This document shows, in pieces, positions 33,705-44,379 of a stretch of 64,000 bases of DNA. Below the pieces are notes generated by a model. That model searched no databases, was not told the DNA's origin, and was given only the letters and a program-made list of their open reading frames with translations. Every line of letters begins with the position of its first letter. The stretch's first letter is position 1. Where the stretch lies: NCBI RefSeq assembly GCF_028583425.1, contig NC_072791.1, forward strand, positions 36,029,368 through 36,093,367, in the 5' to 3' direction. The position numbers were made by a program, and so were the translations under genes. The DNA comes from Eublepharis macularius (taxonomy: Eukaryota > Chordata > Lepidosauria > Squamata > Eublepharidae).

Positions 33705-35690
33705 CCAAGCAATGGAATTACAGGAATTTAATGTGTGTTTTAAAACTTGTTTCTATTCTTTACTTATAATAACTGGCATTCAAAGAAAGTCATGTGAGAC
33801 ATTTTTTTAGATGGAAATATGCTTTTAAGGCTCTCGTCTCTCTATAAAATTAAAAAATAATGTTTAAAATGTATTATCATAAATAGTTCATAATGAGTTT
33901 GGAAAGCAAACTACCAACTCACACACTTTATTTGATACTGATTATGGGGCTATTCATAATATTTCAAAAATAACAGCAAAACTATAGTGCAAGAGTTTAT
34001 AATTATGTTACAATCATTGTCAGTAATACAGAAAGATTTACATATAGATTGAGGAAAGAAAAATGGTGGCCGCTATATGAATGCCTTGCAAGATTGCCAT
34101 CTATGCTTTTGTTATGTTGGATTATTTTAAGAACGCCAATGCGTATTTTTAGTAATTGCCATTATACGTAATTTGAGTGCCAGGAAGGATGCACTATAGA
34201 AAAAGGCAAAGAATATATTACGATTGCAAAACTTAAACAGAGGAAGATGAAGTCTTTGCGGTGCTTGCCTCCAAAGGGAATTAGGTTATTATGATCACTG
34301 GATGGAGAAGCAAGATCACAACGGGCTAAGCTAAGCAACTGTGCCTTACTTATTAGTAAGAACTGATAGATTTTTTTAAAAGCCTTCTGAAGCATAAATT
34401 TTCATGAATTTGCAGAAGTCAAAATGAAGAAATTTTTGCTACACTGACTATAAATATGAGCTGGCCATTAAAATAACTGGGGCAGAGAATTTAATCAAGA
34501 AATCCCTTATTAATACAGCTTTGATCTCCAAATAAAGCACCGCCTTTGACAGTGGTTTGAGTCTACATTTCTTTCTGCTTCTGTTCCTGGACGTGAACCT
34601 GTTTGTGCTTACCTCATTGAGACTGTTGCCATTGTCTTCTGTCTGAAGATGCAGCAGACAATCGTTTGTAAATATATCCATAGACAAATGTGGTGGTATG
34701 TCAGTACTTTCTGGGTATGTTAATACATTCTGGGATTCATTTAAAATATTGTGGGCATGATCTTTCCATGTTGATACAGTGCCCAGCACGTAAAGGGTAC
34801 TCAAAGGGGTAACATAGCCCTACCCCCACCCTCTACGACCATATACAGAAATTTCACTAGACTATTCCAGGAGGTGGGATTTTTGAATACAGAAGAGCTA
34901 TCTGCAGGGAGGAAATGTTCAGAAGAACCAGGTGTTATGATCCTTCTGGAGCTCTGTAATGACTCTTCTTCTATTTTTAGAATATAGGGTGGTGAAATTA
35001 CCCTACAGTGAACACTGTATACAATTTTGTCAGATAAATGTTAATATATACATTATACTTAGAGGCTAGCAGAGTTGCAGACTTCTTAAGACCACTGATT
35101 TAGGATTGCCTTGAAGATTGCATAGCCTTCCCAACAGGAGGAAGCCCACAAAACCCATTTCTCTAATAATCTTTCAACATGTTTAATCTGGAGAACGGCA
35201 ATTGATATGTTATTGGGAAGTAACCAACAAGACAACAGGCTCTCCCAACTTCAGTCAAAAAGTCATGCAAATAAACGAATTCTAGGTTCCGATGTGTATA
35301 ATAAAAGGGACCTTGCTTTGAAGGCCAAGAATTCAAGGAGAGCACCCTCGGATGGACGGACGGACGGACAGAAGGACGGAAGCTGTTCCCAAACTAGGAG
35401 ATGTGATAAAGTGAGAAACTTGGCTTTAAGACTCACCTGGACAAAGCCAGAGCAGAGGGAAGATCAGGACTCTCGTGGAGGCTTATCTTGAAAGAAGCTT
35501 CTGCTGTCTTTGGTACAAATTTGTACAATTACAAATGATTAGCAGGGATGAAAGCTGAGTGAGGAAAGAATACACTCTGCTGAGCCACAGGGCTCAAGGA
35601 TGGAGGGAGGCAGTACAGTCTGTAACTTCATTAACGTGATACTGCCAATGCATGTCCATTTCAGAATACATGTTTTTCTTTCACTCACCT
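33704..35690. other. Repeat-poor stretch, no gene seen
   Basis: No mobile element is recognised over about 2 kb. 34060-34190 is the most conserved-looking part and is listed separately. A GGAC tetranucleotide run lies at about 35353-35371. The minus frame of 118 codons at 34448-34804 has no domain and no flanking splice signals that I could defend. Confidence 0.45.
34060..34190. promoter_or_regulatory. Candidate conserved non-coding element
   Basis: AAATGGTGGCCGCTATATGA, ATGCCTTGCAAGATTGCCAT and AGTAATTGCCATTATACGTA form a complex, repeat-free block with paired NNTTGCCAT/AATTGCCAT words. Texture only; no alignment possible. Confidence 0.28.
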
Positions 35691-36155
35691 GTGAAATCCC
35701 ACCACCACCACCACCACCTGCATACTGGGCACATGCCCCACCCCTGGGAATGTGCAGTCTCCTGCGATACATGCCTGAGGCAGCCTATGGGTCCAGGAAA
35801 TGCCACAGGAGGGGGGGCAAGGTTGCTGGCCACAAACTGCCCCCTCAGAGAGGATAGGGGCTCACTGGCCAAGGCTGTGGCTTGCTCACTGCTGGGGGGC
35901 CTCCAGGCAGGCTGCCCACACTGTTGAGGGCAATCTCGTGGTGTGATCTGGGCCCACATACAGGTGGGGCAATAAGAAGGGGGTTGGCAGTATGCCCTGA
36001 GATGCAGCCACCAGCTGACTCAGCAGCACCTCAGTGCTTGCCTGGCCTTTATAGTCAACAGCCAGCAGATCCTCTAGATGTCCGGGAGCTGCTGCCATGA
36101 ATGTCTCCAGCCCTGTCATGCACTCATGTGGGTTACATGGGTTACAGCTTCCCAC
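35690..36155. other. GC-rich unclassified segment next to the CR1 3' end
   Basis: Starts with a CCA triplet run (35699-35718). GC-rich, with overlapping open frames on both strands and a TATA-like GACTATAAAGGCC on the minus strand at about 36045. It might be an old LTR or an unidentified element, but no TG/CA ends or direct repeats were found. Confidence 0.3.
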
Positions 36156-37284
36156 TACTCATAGAATCATAGGGTTGGAAGGGAACTCTAGGGTCATCTA
36201 GTCCACCCTCTGAACAATGCAGGAAATTCACAAATACCCTCCAACTGCCCGAGTGACCGTTTGCTCCATGCCCAGAAGATGGCGAAACACCTCCAGGATC
36301 CCTAGCCAAAGCAGCCTGTGGAAAACTACTACCCAACCCCAAGGTGGTGATCGATACCACACTGGGCATGTAAGAAGGGCCACGAAAACCAAGCACTGAT
36401 TCAACCCTTTCTGCCCTCTCTCTCATGATTTTGCCAGGCTTACCGAATCAGCATTGCTGTCATATGGCCATTTAGCCTCTGCTTAAAAACCTCCAAAGAA
36501 GGAGAAGCCCACCACCTCCCGAGGAAGCCTGTTCCACTGAGGGACCGTTCTGTCAGGAAGTTCTTCCTAATGTTTAGCCGAAAGTGCTTTTGATTTAATT
36601 TCAAGCCATTGGTTCTGGTCCGACTTTTGGGGCAGTGGAAAACAACTCCACACCATCCTCTATATTGCAGCCCTTCAAGTACTTGAAGATGGCTATCATA
36701 TCACCTCTCAATCATCTCTCCAGGCTAAACATACCGAGCTCTTTCAACCTTTCCTCATAGGACTTGGTCTCTAGACCCCTCACCATCTTTGTTGCCCTCC
36801 TCTGGACATGTTCCAGCTTGTCTATATCCTTCTTAAATTGTGGTGCCCAAAACTGAACACAGTACTCTAAGTGAGGTCTAACCAGAGCTGAGTAGAGTGA
36901 TACCATCACTTCTCATGATCTGGACACTATGCTTCTATTGATACAGCCCAAAACCTCATTTGCCTTTTTAGCTACCACATCACACTGCTAACTCAAGTTC
37001 AGTGTATGGTCTGCTAAGACCTCTAGATCCTTTCCCCACATACCACAGCCAAGACAAGTCTCCCCCATCCTATAACTATGCATTTGATTTTTCCTACCTA
37101 AATGAAGAACTTTACATTTATCTCAGCTGAAATTCATTTTATTTGTTTTAGCCCAGTTTTCCAGCCTATCAAGATCATCCTGTATCCATTCCTTACTCTG
37201 TCTTTGACCATATTTGCTACCCCTCCCAACTTAGTATCATTTGTAAATTTAATAAGCATTCCCTCTATTCCTTTAGCTAAATCA

Positions 37285-40237
37285 TTTATAACTAGGGGTG
37301 TGCAATTCGGGTATATGATACCCGGAAAAAACCCGAAACAACCTGTTTTGGGTTGTTTCGGGTTCTCCCAAAACGTTTCAGAAAACCCGAAACGTTTTGG
37401 GTAATCCGAAGCAGCGATTTCCAAAACGTTTTGGGTTGTTTCGGGATGTTTCGGGTTTTTCAATGGGAAAATGCCTCCGTCTTCCCGGACACCTGGGGGA
37501 GGCATTTTCCCACCTAATCAAGCCAAAATTGGTGGGGACCTTCCTCTAAAGCCTCTCTAACAACCCCCCCCCCCCAAGTTTCAGACCGACTGGACTTTGG
37601 AAGGCCATGTTATGGCCCCCCAAACCAGGTCCCCCTATCCTCGCCTAAAAAAGGGAAACATGAACGTATTTTTAGCTTGCTGCTGCTAATCTTCTTCATT
37701 ATTTCCTATGGGGAAAAATGAAGAGGCAGGCTTGTCTTGCCAGGGGTGGCATTTTGCATGCAAAATGCCCGCCAGCCCTCAGGGGCCCTTCTCCCATTTT
37801 TCCTCTCACCCCCCACCAAGGCACAGCCTGCTCCCACTTGGGGGGGGGGGCATTTCATGGCCTCCCCAAGTAGGTGCTCTTTTCTCTACTACTTACAGCT
37901 GGGGGAGGCTTGTCTTGCCAGGGGTGGCATTTTGCATGCAAGGCATTTTGCATGCAAGGCATTTCATAGCCTCCCCAAGTAGGTGCTCTCAGCCCCCAAA
38001 ATCCACCCCCTACAGCCCCACACAAACCCAATTCCCCCCCAGCTGCCACACACAGACCCAAATCCCCACATTAGCCCCTCACAGACCCAAATCCACCCCC
38101 AGCAGCCCTACACCCATAACCCCAGGAACAGGCTCGCCAGCCCTCCCCTTTTGTTCCCTATGCTGGGAACTTCTAAACTCTCTTAACCAGGGCAATTCCG
38201 CACAGCCCAGGGGTGCCACAATGGTGGGCAAGCTTCTGAGTGCCAACTTGTCCCTGGGAAAGAGCACCTGACCTGACACACAGACAACCACCCCCTGACA
38301 CCCCCACCACCTACAGAGGAGGCTGGCCAGCCTCCCCATTGTTCCCTATGCTGGGAACCAACTGCACAACAAAGAATAAAACACGAACAACACAAAATAA
38401 AGTTTTTTAAAAATATTTTCTCCCTTTCAAAGTACAAGTAGGCACAGCATTATGACAAATTACACCAGCAGTCCCCCACACAGAAAAATAACACAATTCT
38501 CACTTAACATCAGAGAATCACAAAAGCACAATTCCTGTCAAAAACACTTTATTTCTTTAACTGCTTTAGGTTACACAGTAGGAGGGCACAACAGGGCATG
38601 ATAGCAGTGTACTACACAAAATAATACAACCCACTTCACCATTTTTGACAGCAATTGTGTTTGGGTAATTCTCTGATGTGAAGTGAGTTGTGTTATTTTT
38701 GTGTAGTACACTGCTTTCATGCCCTGTTGTGCCTTCCTACTGTGTAACCTAAAGCAGTTAAAGAAATAAAGTGCTTTTGACAGCAATTTTTTTGGAGTGA
38801 TTCTTTAATGTGAAGTGAGTTGTGTTATTTTTGTGTAAGATACTGCTGTCATGCCCTTTGGTGTGCCCCCCTGCTGTGTAACCTAAAGCTGTTCAAGAAA
38901 TAAAGTGTTTTTGACAGGAATTGTGTTTTTGTGATTCTCTGATGTTAAGTGAGTTGTGTTAATTTTTCTGTGTGGGGGACTGCTGGTGTAATGTGTCATA
39001 ATGCTTTGCCTACTTGTACTTTGAAAGGGAGAAAATAATTTTTTAAAAACTTTATTTTGTGTTGTTCGTGTTTTATTCTTTGTTGTGCAGTTGGTTCCCA
39101 TCATAGGGAACAATGGGGCTGGCTGGCCAGCCATCTCTGTAGGTGGTGGGGGAATTTGAGGGAGGGTGTCTGTGGTTCAGGTGCTCTTTCCCAGAGACAA
39201 GCTGGCACTCAGAAGTGTGCTCACCATTGTGGCACCCCTGGGCTGTGCGGAATTGCCCAGTGAAAGAGAGTTTAGAAGTTCCCAGCATAGGGAACAAAGG
39301 GAGAGGACTGGCCCTTGCCAGCCTGTTCCTGGGGTTATGGGTGTGGGGCTGCTGGGGGTGGATTTGGGTCTGTGAGGGGCTAATGTGGGGATTTGGGTCT
39401 GTGTGTGGCAGCTGGGGGGGAATTGGGTTTGTGTGGGGCTGTAGAGGGTGGACTTTGGGGTCTGAGAGCACCTACAGCTAGAGGGTGCTGGTGTCTCAGC
39501 TGCTGGCTGCATGAAATGCCCCCCCAAGTGGAAGCTGGCTGAGCCTTGGTGGGGGGTGGGAGTAGAGGTGGGAGAAGGGCCCCTGAGGGCTGGGGGGCAT
39601 TTTGCATGCAAAATGCCACCCCTGGCAAGACAAGCCTCCCCCAGGTGGAATTGGTGGAGAAAAGAGCACCTACTTGGGGAGGCCATGAAATGCCCCCCCA
39701 AGTGGGAGCAGGATGAGCCTTGGTGGGGGGTGGGAGGAAAGGTGGGAGAAGGGCCCCTGAGGGTTGGGGGGCATTTTGCATGCAAAATGCCACCCCTGGC
39801 AATACAAGCCTGCCTCTTCATTTTTCCCCATAGGAAATAATGAAGAAGATTAGCAGCAGCAAGCTAAAAATACGTTCATGTTTCCCTTTTTTAGGCGAGG
39901 ATAGGGGGACCTGGTTTGGGGGGCCATAACATGGCCTCCCAAAGTCCAATTGGTCTGAAACTTGGGGAGTTGTTAGAGAGTCGTTAGTGGAAGGTCCCCA
40001 CCAATTTTGGCTTGATTAGGTGGGAAAATGCCTCCCCCAGGTGTCCAGGAAGACGGAGGCATTTTCCCATTGAAAAACCCGAAACAACCCGAAATATCCC
40101 GAAACAATACCAGAACTGCTAAACCCGAAACGGCTTGCCGTTTCGGATTTAGCTGTTGCCGAAACAGATTCTTGTTTCGGGTATACCCGAAATGAGAATC
40201 CCGAAACAGTGTGCCTTTGCACACCCATATTTATCAC
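37285..40237. mobile_element. 2.9-kb foldback hAT element inserted in CR1
   Basis: The element spans 37293-40229 (2,937 bp). Tips are TAGGGGTGTGCAATTC left and TATGGGTGTGCAAAGG (minus strand) right. Flanks TTTATAAC (37285-37292) and TTTATCAC (40230-40237) match at 7 of 8. Arms of over 1.3 kb pair almost end to end (AATCTTCTTCATTATTTCC near 37690 against its complement near 39850). Subterminal zones repeat CCCGAAAC. The centre has direct units of about 134 bp (GAAGTGAGTTGTGTTA at 38681, 38814, 38947) on one side and their inverse on the other. Frames of 187 and 214 codons are mirror images, not genes. Confidence 0.85.
38464..38990. repeat. 134-bp units at the centre of the foldback hAT
   Basis: Direct units start near 38643, 38777 and 38910 (each TTTTGACAG, then GTTGTGTTATTTTT, then GTAACCTAAAGC and AAATAAAGTG). 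The inverse of the same unit occupies about 38464-38640. So the right arm has about 2.5 units and the left about 1.3, and the palindrome is uneven at its centre. AATAAAGTG in each unit is a polyadenylation-like word. Confidence 0.8.
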
Positions 40238-40702
40238 AATGTTGAACAGACTCCCAGGACTATCCTTGAGGAACTCCACTTGTCACTCTTCTCCAAGAGG
40301 ATGAGGAACCATTAACTAGCACTCTTTGGTGCTATCTGTCAACTAGTTACAGATCCACCTAATAGTAATAGGATCCCAAACCACATTTTACCAACTTGTC
40401 AACAAGGATATTATGTGGAACCTTATCAAAAGTCTTACTGAAATCAAGATAAACTATATCTATGGCATTCCCCTGATCTATCAAGAAAGTAACTTTCTCA
40501 AAAAAAGAGATAAGGTTAGTCTGACATGACTTGTTCTTGAGAAACCCATGCAGGCTTTTAGTAATCACAGCCATCCTTTCTAAATGCTAAAGAACTGACT
40601 GTTTGATGATATGGTCTAAGAATTTTCCAGGTATATGTAGATGTTAAGCTGACGGGTCGGTAGTTACCTGGATATAACTTTTTCCCCTTCTTGAAGATAG
40701 GG

Positions 40703-41423
40703 ACAACTGTCACAGGCTGGGCTAGCCCAACCAGGGTGGTTCAAGTCCAAACCTTAAGGCCAAAGTCAAAGGGGAGTTCCAAGAGCAAAAGCCAAGTCAA
40801 ACTGGTGGTCAGAGCACAAGATAAAGCCAGGAGTGAGTCCAGAGTCCAAGAGCGAGGTCAGGCACAGTCCGAGGTCAGTCACCGATAGCATCAGGTCCAA
40901 AAGCAGGCACAGGCAAGGTTCACAGAGTAGTTGCAGGCAACAGACACATTGCTTCCACACCCGGCAGTTCCTCCAGACTGGCTCTTATAGCCAGGTGTGG
41001 TTTTCAGCCAGCTGCTGGGGCTCCATCCTGATGCTACTCATCACCACTCTCCAGCAGCTGGCGTTGGCTCAAGAGGTGAGCACTGCGCCATCTCTCCTGC
41101 AGTTCCAGTCTCTGGCGCTGCCTGTGGCGTTCCTTGGGCGTGGGTGAACCTGGGGGGGTGGAGGCTCTTGGCTGTGCTGCACCTGTAGAAGTCCCTGGCT
41201 GAGCTTCCCCTGTGGTATTGGAGCTAGAGGATGCTGGTGTCTCAGCTGCTGGCTGCATGTTCTGATCAGCCAGCAGCTGTTGCTCCTGATTGCTGGCTTC
41301 TGCTGAATCAGGGCTAGGGCTGGCTACACAGGGCTCCTCTTCTCCTGAGGAGTCCTGGCTGGCTACACGAGGCTCCTCTCCTCCAGAGGAGACCTCACTC
41401 TCAGACTGGGCCATAACAACAAC
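40703..41423 (-). mobile_element. Solo LTR of a retrotransposon or endogenous retrovirus
   Basis: The LTR spans 40708-41418 (711 bp). On the minus strand it begins TGTTATGGCCCAGTCTG and ends AGCCTGTGACA, so it has TG/CA termini. A perfect 5-bp duplication ACAAC lies at 40703-40707 and 41419-41423. Removing it restores the CR1 text GGGACAAC-ATTTGCCCGCC. A TATA-like GGCTATAAGAGCC at about 40985 on the minus strand supports the orientation. No internal coding region remains, so it is a recombined solo LTR. The 5-bp duplication fits Gypsy or some retroviral groups; I cannot choose. Confidence 0.85.
41034..41414 (-). CDS. Open frame within the solo LTR (126 codons, function unknown)
   Basis: An ATG lies four bases into the LTR (41414) and the frame stays open to TAG at 41034, covering the first half of the LTR. 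The predicted product is acidic and rich in Ser, Glu, Ala, Pro and Gln at the N side, with a basic-acidic helical-looking C-terminus containing RQRQRLELQERW. No homology is recognised. It may be chance, or an LTR-encoded accessory frame. In this copy the frame also reads upstream into CR1, which is coincidental. Coding status is doubtful. Confidence 0.25.
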   Translation of the reverse strand: MAQSESEVSSGGEEPRVASQDSSGEEEPCVASPSPDSAEASNQEQQLLADQNMQPAAETPASSSSNTTGEAQPGTSTGAAQPRASTPPGSPTPKERHRQRQRLELQERWRSAHLLSQRQLLESGDE

Positions 41424-42282
41424 ATTTGCCCGCCGCCAAATCATCAGGCACCAAGAATTCACAAAAATAATGGACAGAGGCTCAGAAATTACATCTGCAA
41501 GTTCTTTTAATACCTTTGGGTGCAATTCATCTGGCCCTGAGTTCATTCCATTTAAAGAAACTAGGTGTTTACGTACTACCTCTGTGCTGATCCTAGGCTG
41601 TAACTTCCTTCTCCCATCTTGTGCTCTGTTATTGCCATGTTGAGCACCATTTTCCTTGCAGGAGAAGACTGAGGAAAAGTAGGAACTGAGTAGTTCTGCC
41701 CTCTTTTCATCACCTGTTACAATTTCACTTTCCTGTCCCTGCAATGGGCCTACCATGTCCTTGCTCTTTTTCTTACTTTGAACATAAGCAAAGGACCCTT
41801 TTTTGTTGTTTTTAGCATCTCTTGCTACCCGAAGCTCATACTGAGCTTTAGCTTTTCTAACACTCTCTCTACAAGCATAGGTTATTTTTTTATATTTATC
41901 CTTGGTTATAAGGCCCTCCTTCCATTTCCTAAATAAGTCTTTTTTGTTTCTCAGTTCATTAGAAAACTGTTTATTTCACTTTCTTCTTTAAGTTTGGGTT
42001 CTTTAAGGTCTTCCCATTTTTCCTTCTAATAGGAATTGTTTGTGATTGTGCTTTCAATATTTCACCTTTAATAAACTCCCATCTTTCTTGAACTCCCTTC
42101 TCCTTAAGTATTTCTGACCATGGGATTCTACCCAGCATAGCTTTCAGTTTGTTAAAATTTGCTTTCCTGAAGTCCAACCTATATGTCTGACTATGTACAG
42201 CTTTCCCCTTCCCCAAGACTGTAAATTCTAGAATTACATGGTCACTGCTACCCAGGGTGCCCACTACTTTCACCTCCTCAAC

Positions 42283-42559
42283 CAGTTCTTCCCTGGTTGT
42301 TGTGGGTTTTCCGGGCTGTATTGCCGTGGTCTTGGCATTGTAGTTCCTGACGTTTCGCCAGCAGCTGTGGCTGGCATCTTCAGAGGTGTAGCACCAAAAG
42401 ACTCTGTCTTTTGGTGCTACACCTCTGAAGATGCCAGCCACAGCTGCTGGCGAAACGTCAGGAACTACAATGCCAAGACCACGGCAATACAGCCCGGAAA
42501 ACCCACAACAACCATCGTTCTCCAGCCGTGAAAGCCTTCGACAATACAGTTCTTCCCTG
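42283..42559. mobile_element. Asymmetric foldback repeat with 13-bp target duplication
   Basis: The element spans 42296-42546 (251 bp). The palindrome pairs GTTGTTGTGGGTTTTCCGGG at the left with its complement, through CAGCAGCTGTGGCTGGCATC to a loop around GACTCTGTCTTTTGG. The right arm extends about 35 bp further (CATCGTTCTCCAGCCGTGAA, then GCCTTCGACAATA). A perfect direct repeat CAGTTCTTCCCTG flanks it (42283-42295, 42547-42559); removing one copy restores the CR1 sequence. The second copy of the family is 19214-19492, reversed. Confidence 0.88.
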
Positions 42560-43525
42560 TTGGTGAGAATCAGGTCCAAGATAGCAGAACCCCTTGTTTC
42601 CCTCTCCACTTTCTGAAAAATGAAGTTGTCAGCAAGACAAGTCAGGAATTCATTTGACCTTTCATTTTTAGCAGACTTCCAACAGACATCCGGGTAATTG
42701 AAATCTCCCATGACCAATGTGTCCCATCTTTTTGTGAACTTAGTAATTTATTCTATGAGTTTCTCATCCAAGTCCTCTGCTTGGCTTGGTGGTCTATAGC
42801 AGACCCTCACCATACTATCACTATTGTTTCTTATTCCTTTTATTTTTACCCAGAGACTCTCAACTGAATTTCCATATTCAGTTACATGTATTTCCTCACA
42901 AGTACATATAATGCTACTCCTCCTCCTTCCTTATTTGTCTGTCCCTTTTGAACAAGTTGTATCCCTCAATCCTAGTATTCCAATTGTGAGTATCATTCCA
43001 TCAAGTTTCAGTAATGCCTATTATGTCATAGTCCCCTTCCTGTATTAGAACTTCAAGTTCCTTCTGCTTGTTTCCCATACTCTGCACATTAGTGTAGAGA
43101 GACAGGAAGCCATGAGTTATATGAGTCATGGTGGGTCTGCAGATGCTCCCTCTCAATTGCTGCCAGCATAGTAGAGGGGGTGGGGAGGTTTGTGCTGGAC
43201 CAGCTGAGGGTTCTGCCTGTAGGTGCCTGTCAAGGACTCCAAGTCCCCCATGTTCCCTTGGTCCATAGAGGTCATACCCTGGTTCCCAGGTCACCCAACC
43301 TGCCATCTCCCCCGTCCCCTCCCCATCCCCTGTAGGCATCTCCCCACCCCTGTCTGAGGAGTTTGCCTGCTGCAGTTGATTCTCCATTTCCCCTGGGCCT
43401 GGGGATCCAGTGATGCCAAACATCTGGAGGATGGCCAATCCAGCCAAAATGGCCCATCTCAATGGATTCAGGGTCTGGAGGTGTTCCGTCACAGCAGCAC
43501 TGAATGTAAGGGTAAGCAAATTCCA

Positions 43526-44213
43526 TTGCTCAATTTGGGCCCCTGATCCCAGGGGCCACTATGTAGGTTCTGTCCCGGGATCACTGCAGCTGCTCACTCA
43601 CCTCCTCCCTCCTCAGCCTCTGGTTTCCATGCACTGGCTGTATCCCCTCTGATCCCCCAACTCCCTTTCTTCCTGTCTCACCACTGCAGGGCAGGGAGCA
43701 GGCCCGATCAGCACCAGGACCTTGCCAAAGCGCCTTGCCATCCCAGACGCAGGCAGTGCCACTGGCTCAGCTGCTTCATGTGTTGTGGCTTCCGGTCCAC
43801 CCCCCCCAAGCTCTGGTCAATGTCCTTTGCTCCTCTGGGCTGTTTGGGAAGGGTTGAGCATGGTGGAAGGGTATGGGGAAAATGGTTTTTGCTGTAGTGT
43901 GGGCACCTACGGGCTGTGCCACCTTTACTTGTGGCATAACTTTCCGCAGCTGTGTGTGTGTGTGTGTGGGGGGGTCTTCCCAGGGCCAGAATGGCGTTTA
44001 CCCTCCCCCTTAGGATTGCACTTAATAACTACTTGTCAACAACACCTACATTTCTGGCCATCTCACCTATTCAGTACACTGCATGTTTATTATAATAGTA
44101 ATTTAAAAACAATGAAATAGGCCTACATCTTAAGCATGCCGAAGGCAAACATCCTTTGATTTGGAGCAGGGGAAAGGAGAGTGGATCATAGATCTGTCTT
44201 GATAATGTGACTA
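43526..44213. other. GC-rich segment between CR1 and the Helitron
   Basis: 43526-43990 is GC-rich and could be CR1 5' sequence on the minus strand, but no conserved ORF1 motif was seen. A (TG)n/G-rich stretch lies at about 43950-43976. 43990-44213 is AT-rich and unclassified. The plus frame at 43722-44120 is not supported. Confidence 0.4.
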
Positions 44214-44270
44214 TCTTACTATATAATTGAATAAACGTATTTTAGACAACTTACTTTATACTCTAGTGCA

Positions 44271-44286
44271 TCACCAGAGGGCGCTG
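44271..44286 (+). promoter_or_regulatory. Strong CTCF-like motif in the Helitron 5' arm
   Basis: TCACCAGAGGGCGCTG fits the vertebrate CTCF core consensus CCASYAGRKGGCRS at 13 of 14 positions, judged by eye (the first base is T). It lies about 60 bp inside the Helitron, so the family may spread CTCF sites. Occupancy is inference. Confidence 0.5.
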
Positions 44287-44379
44287 CCATGGAGGGAAGC
44301 CTAGGCAAGGCACAATGTCCCTCTAGAAAACGTGCCATGGTGGGAAGCCCAGGCCGGAAGCAGGATGGGAGCAGGTAGC

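Larger units (their letters stand above)
36161..43525 (-). mobile_element. Long CR1 LINE interrupted by three insertions
   Basis: Read from the right, the minus strand gives CR1 ORF2 in order. Endonuclease start (about 43130-43000): QSMGNKQKELEVLI and DYDIIGITET. Mid endonuclease (42717-42560): MGDFNYPDVCWK and AILDLILTN. RT N-terminal part (41756-41430): LSSYFSSVFSC and SGPDELHPKVLKELAD. RT middle (40574-40359): IVYLDFSKTFDKVPHNILVD. RT catalytic part (about 37280-37240): FTNDTKLGG, where FADDTKLGG is expected, so two catalytic-box residues are changed. Thumb (36909-36712): [17 protein letters not shown]. The 3' UTR ends at 36161 in inverted ATTCTATGA text. Insertions lie at 37293, 40708 and 42296. 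The 5' limit is uncertain; the open frame to 43519 may be 5' CR1 sequence. The copy cannot be active. Confidence 0.92.

Noticed and set aside
37708..39821. Long reading frames (187 and 214 codons) as protein genes
   Set aside because: They are mirror images within the arms of the foldback hAT, and Pro- and Gly-rich because of G/C runs. No domain, and both arms give the same peptide text on opposite strands.
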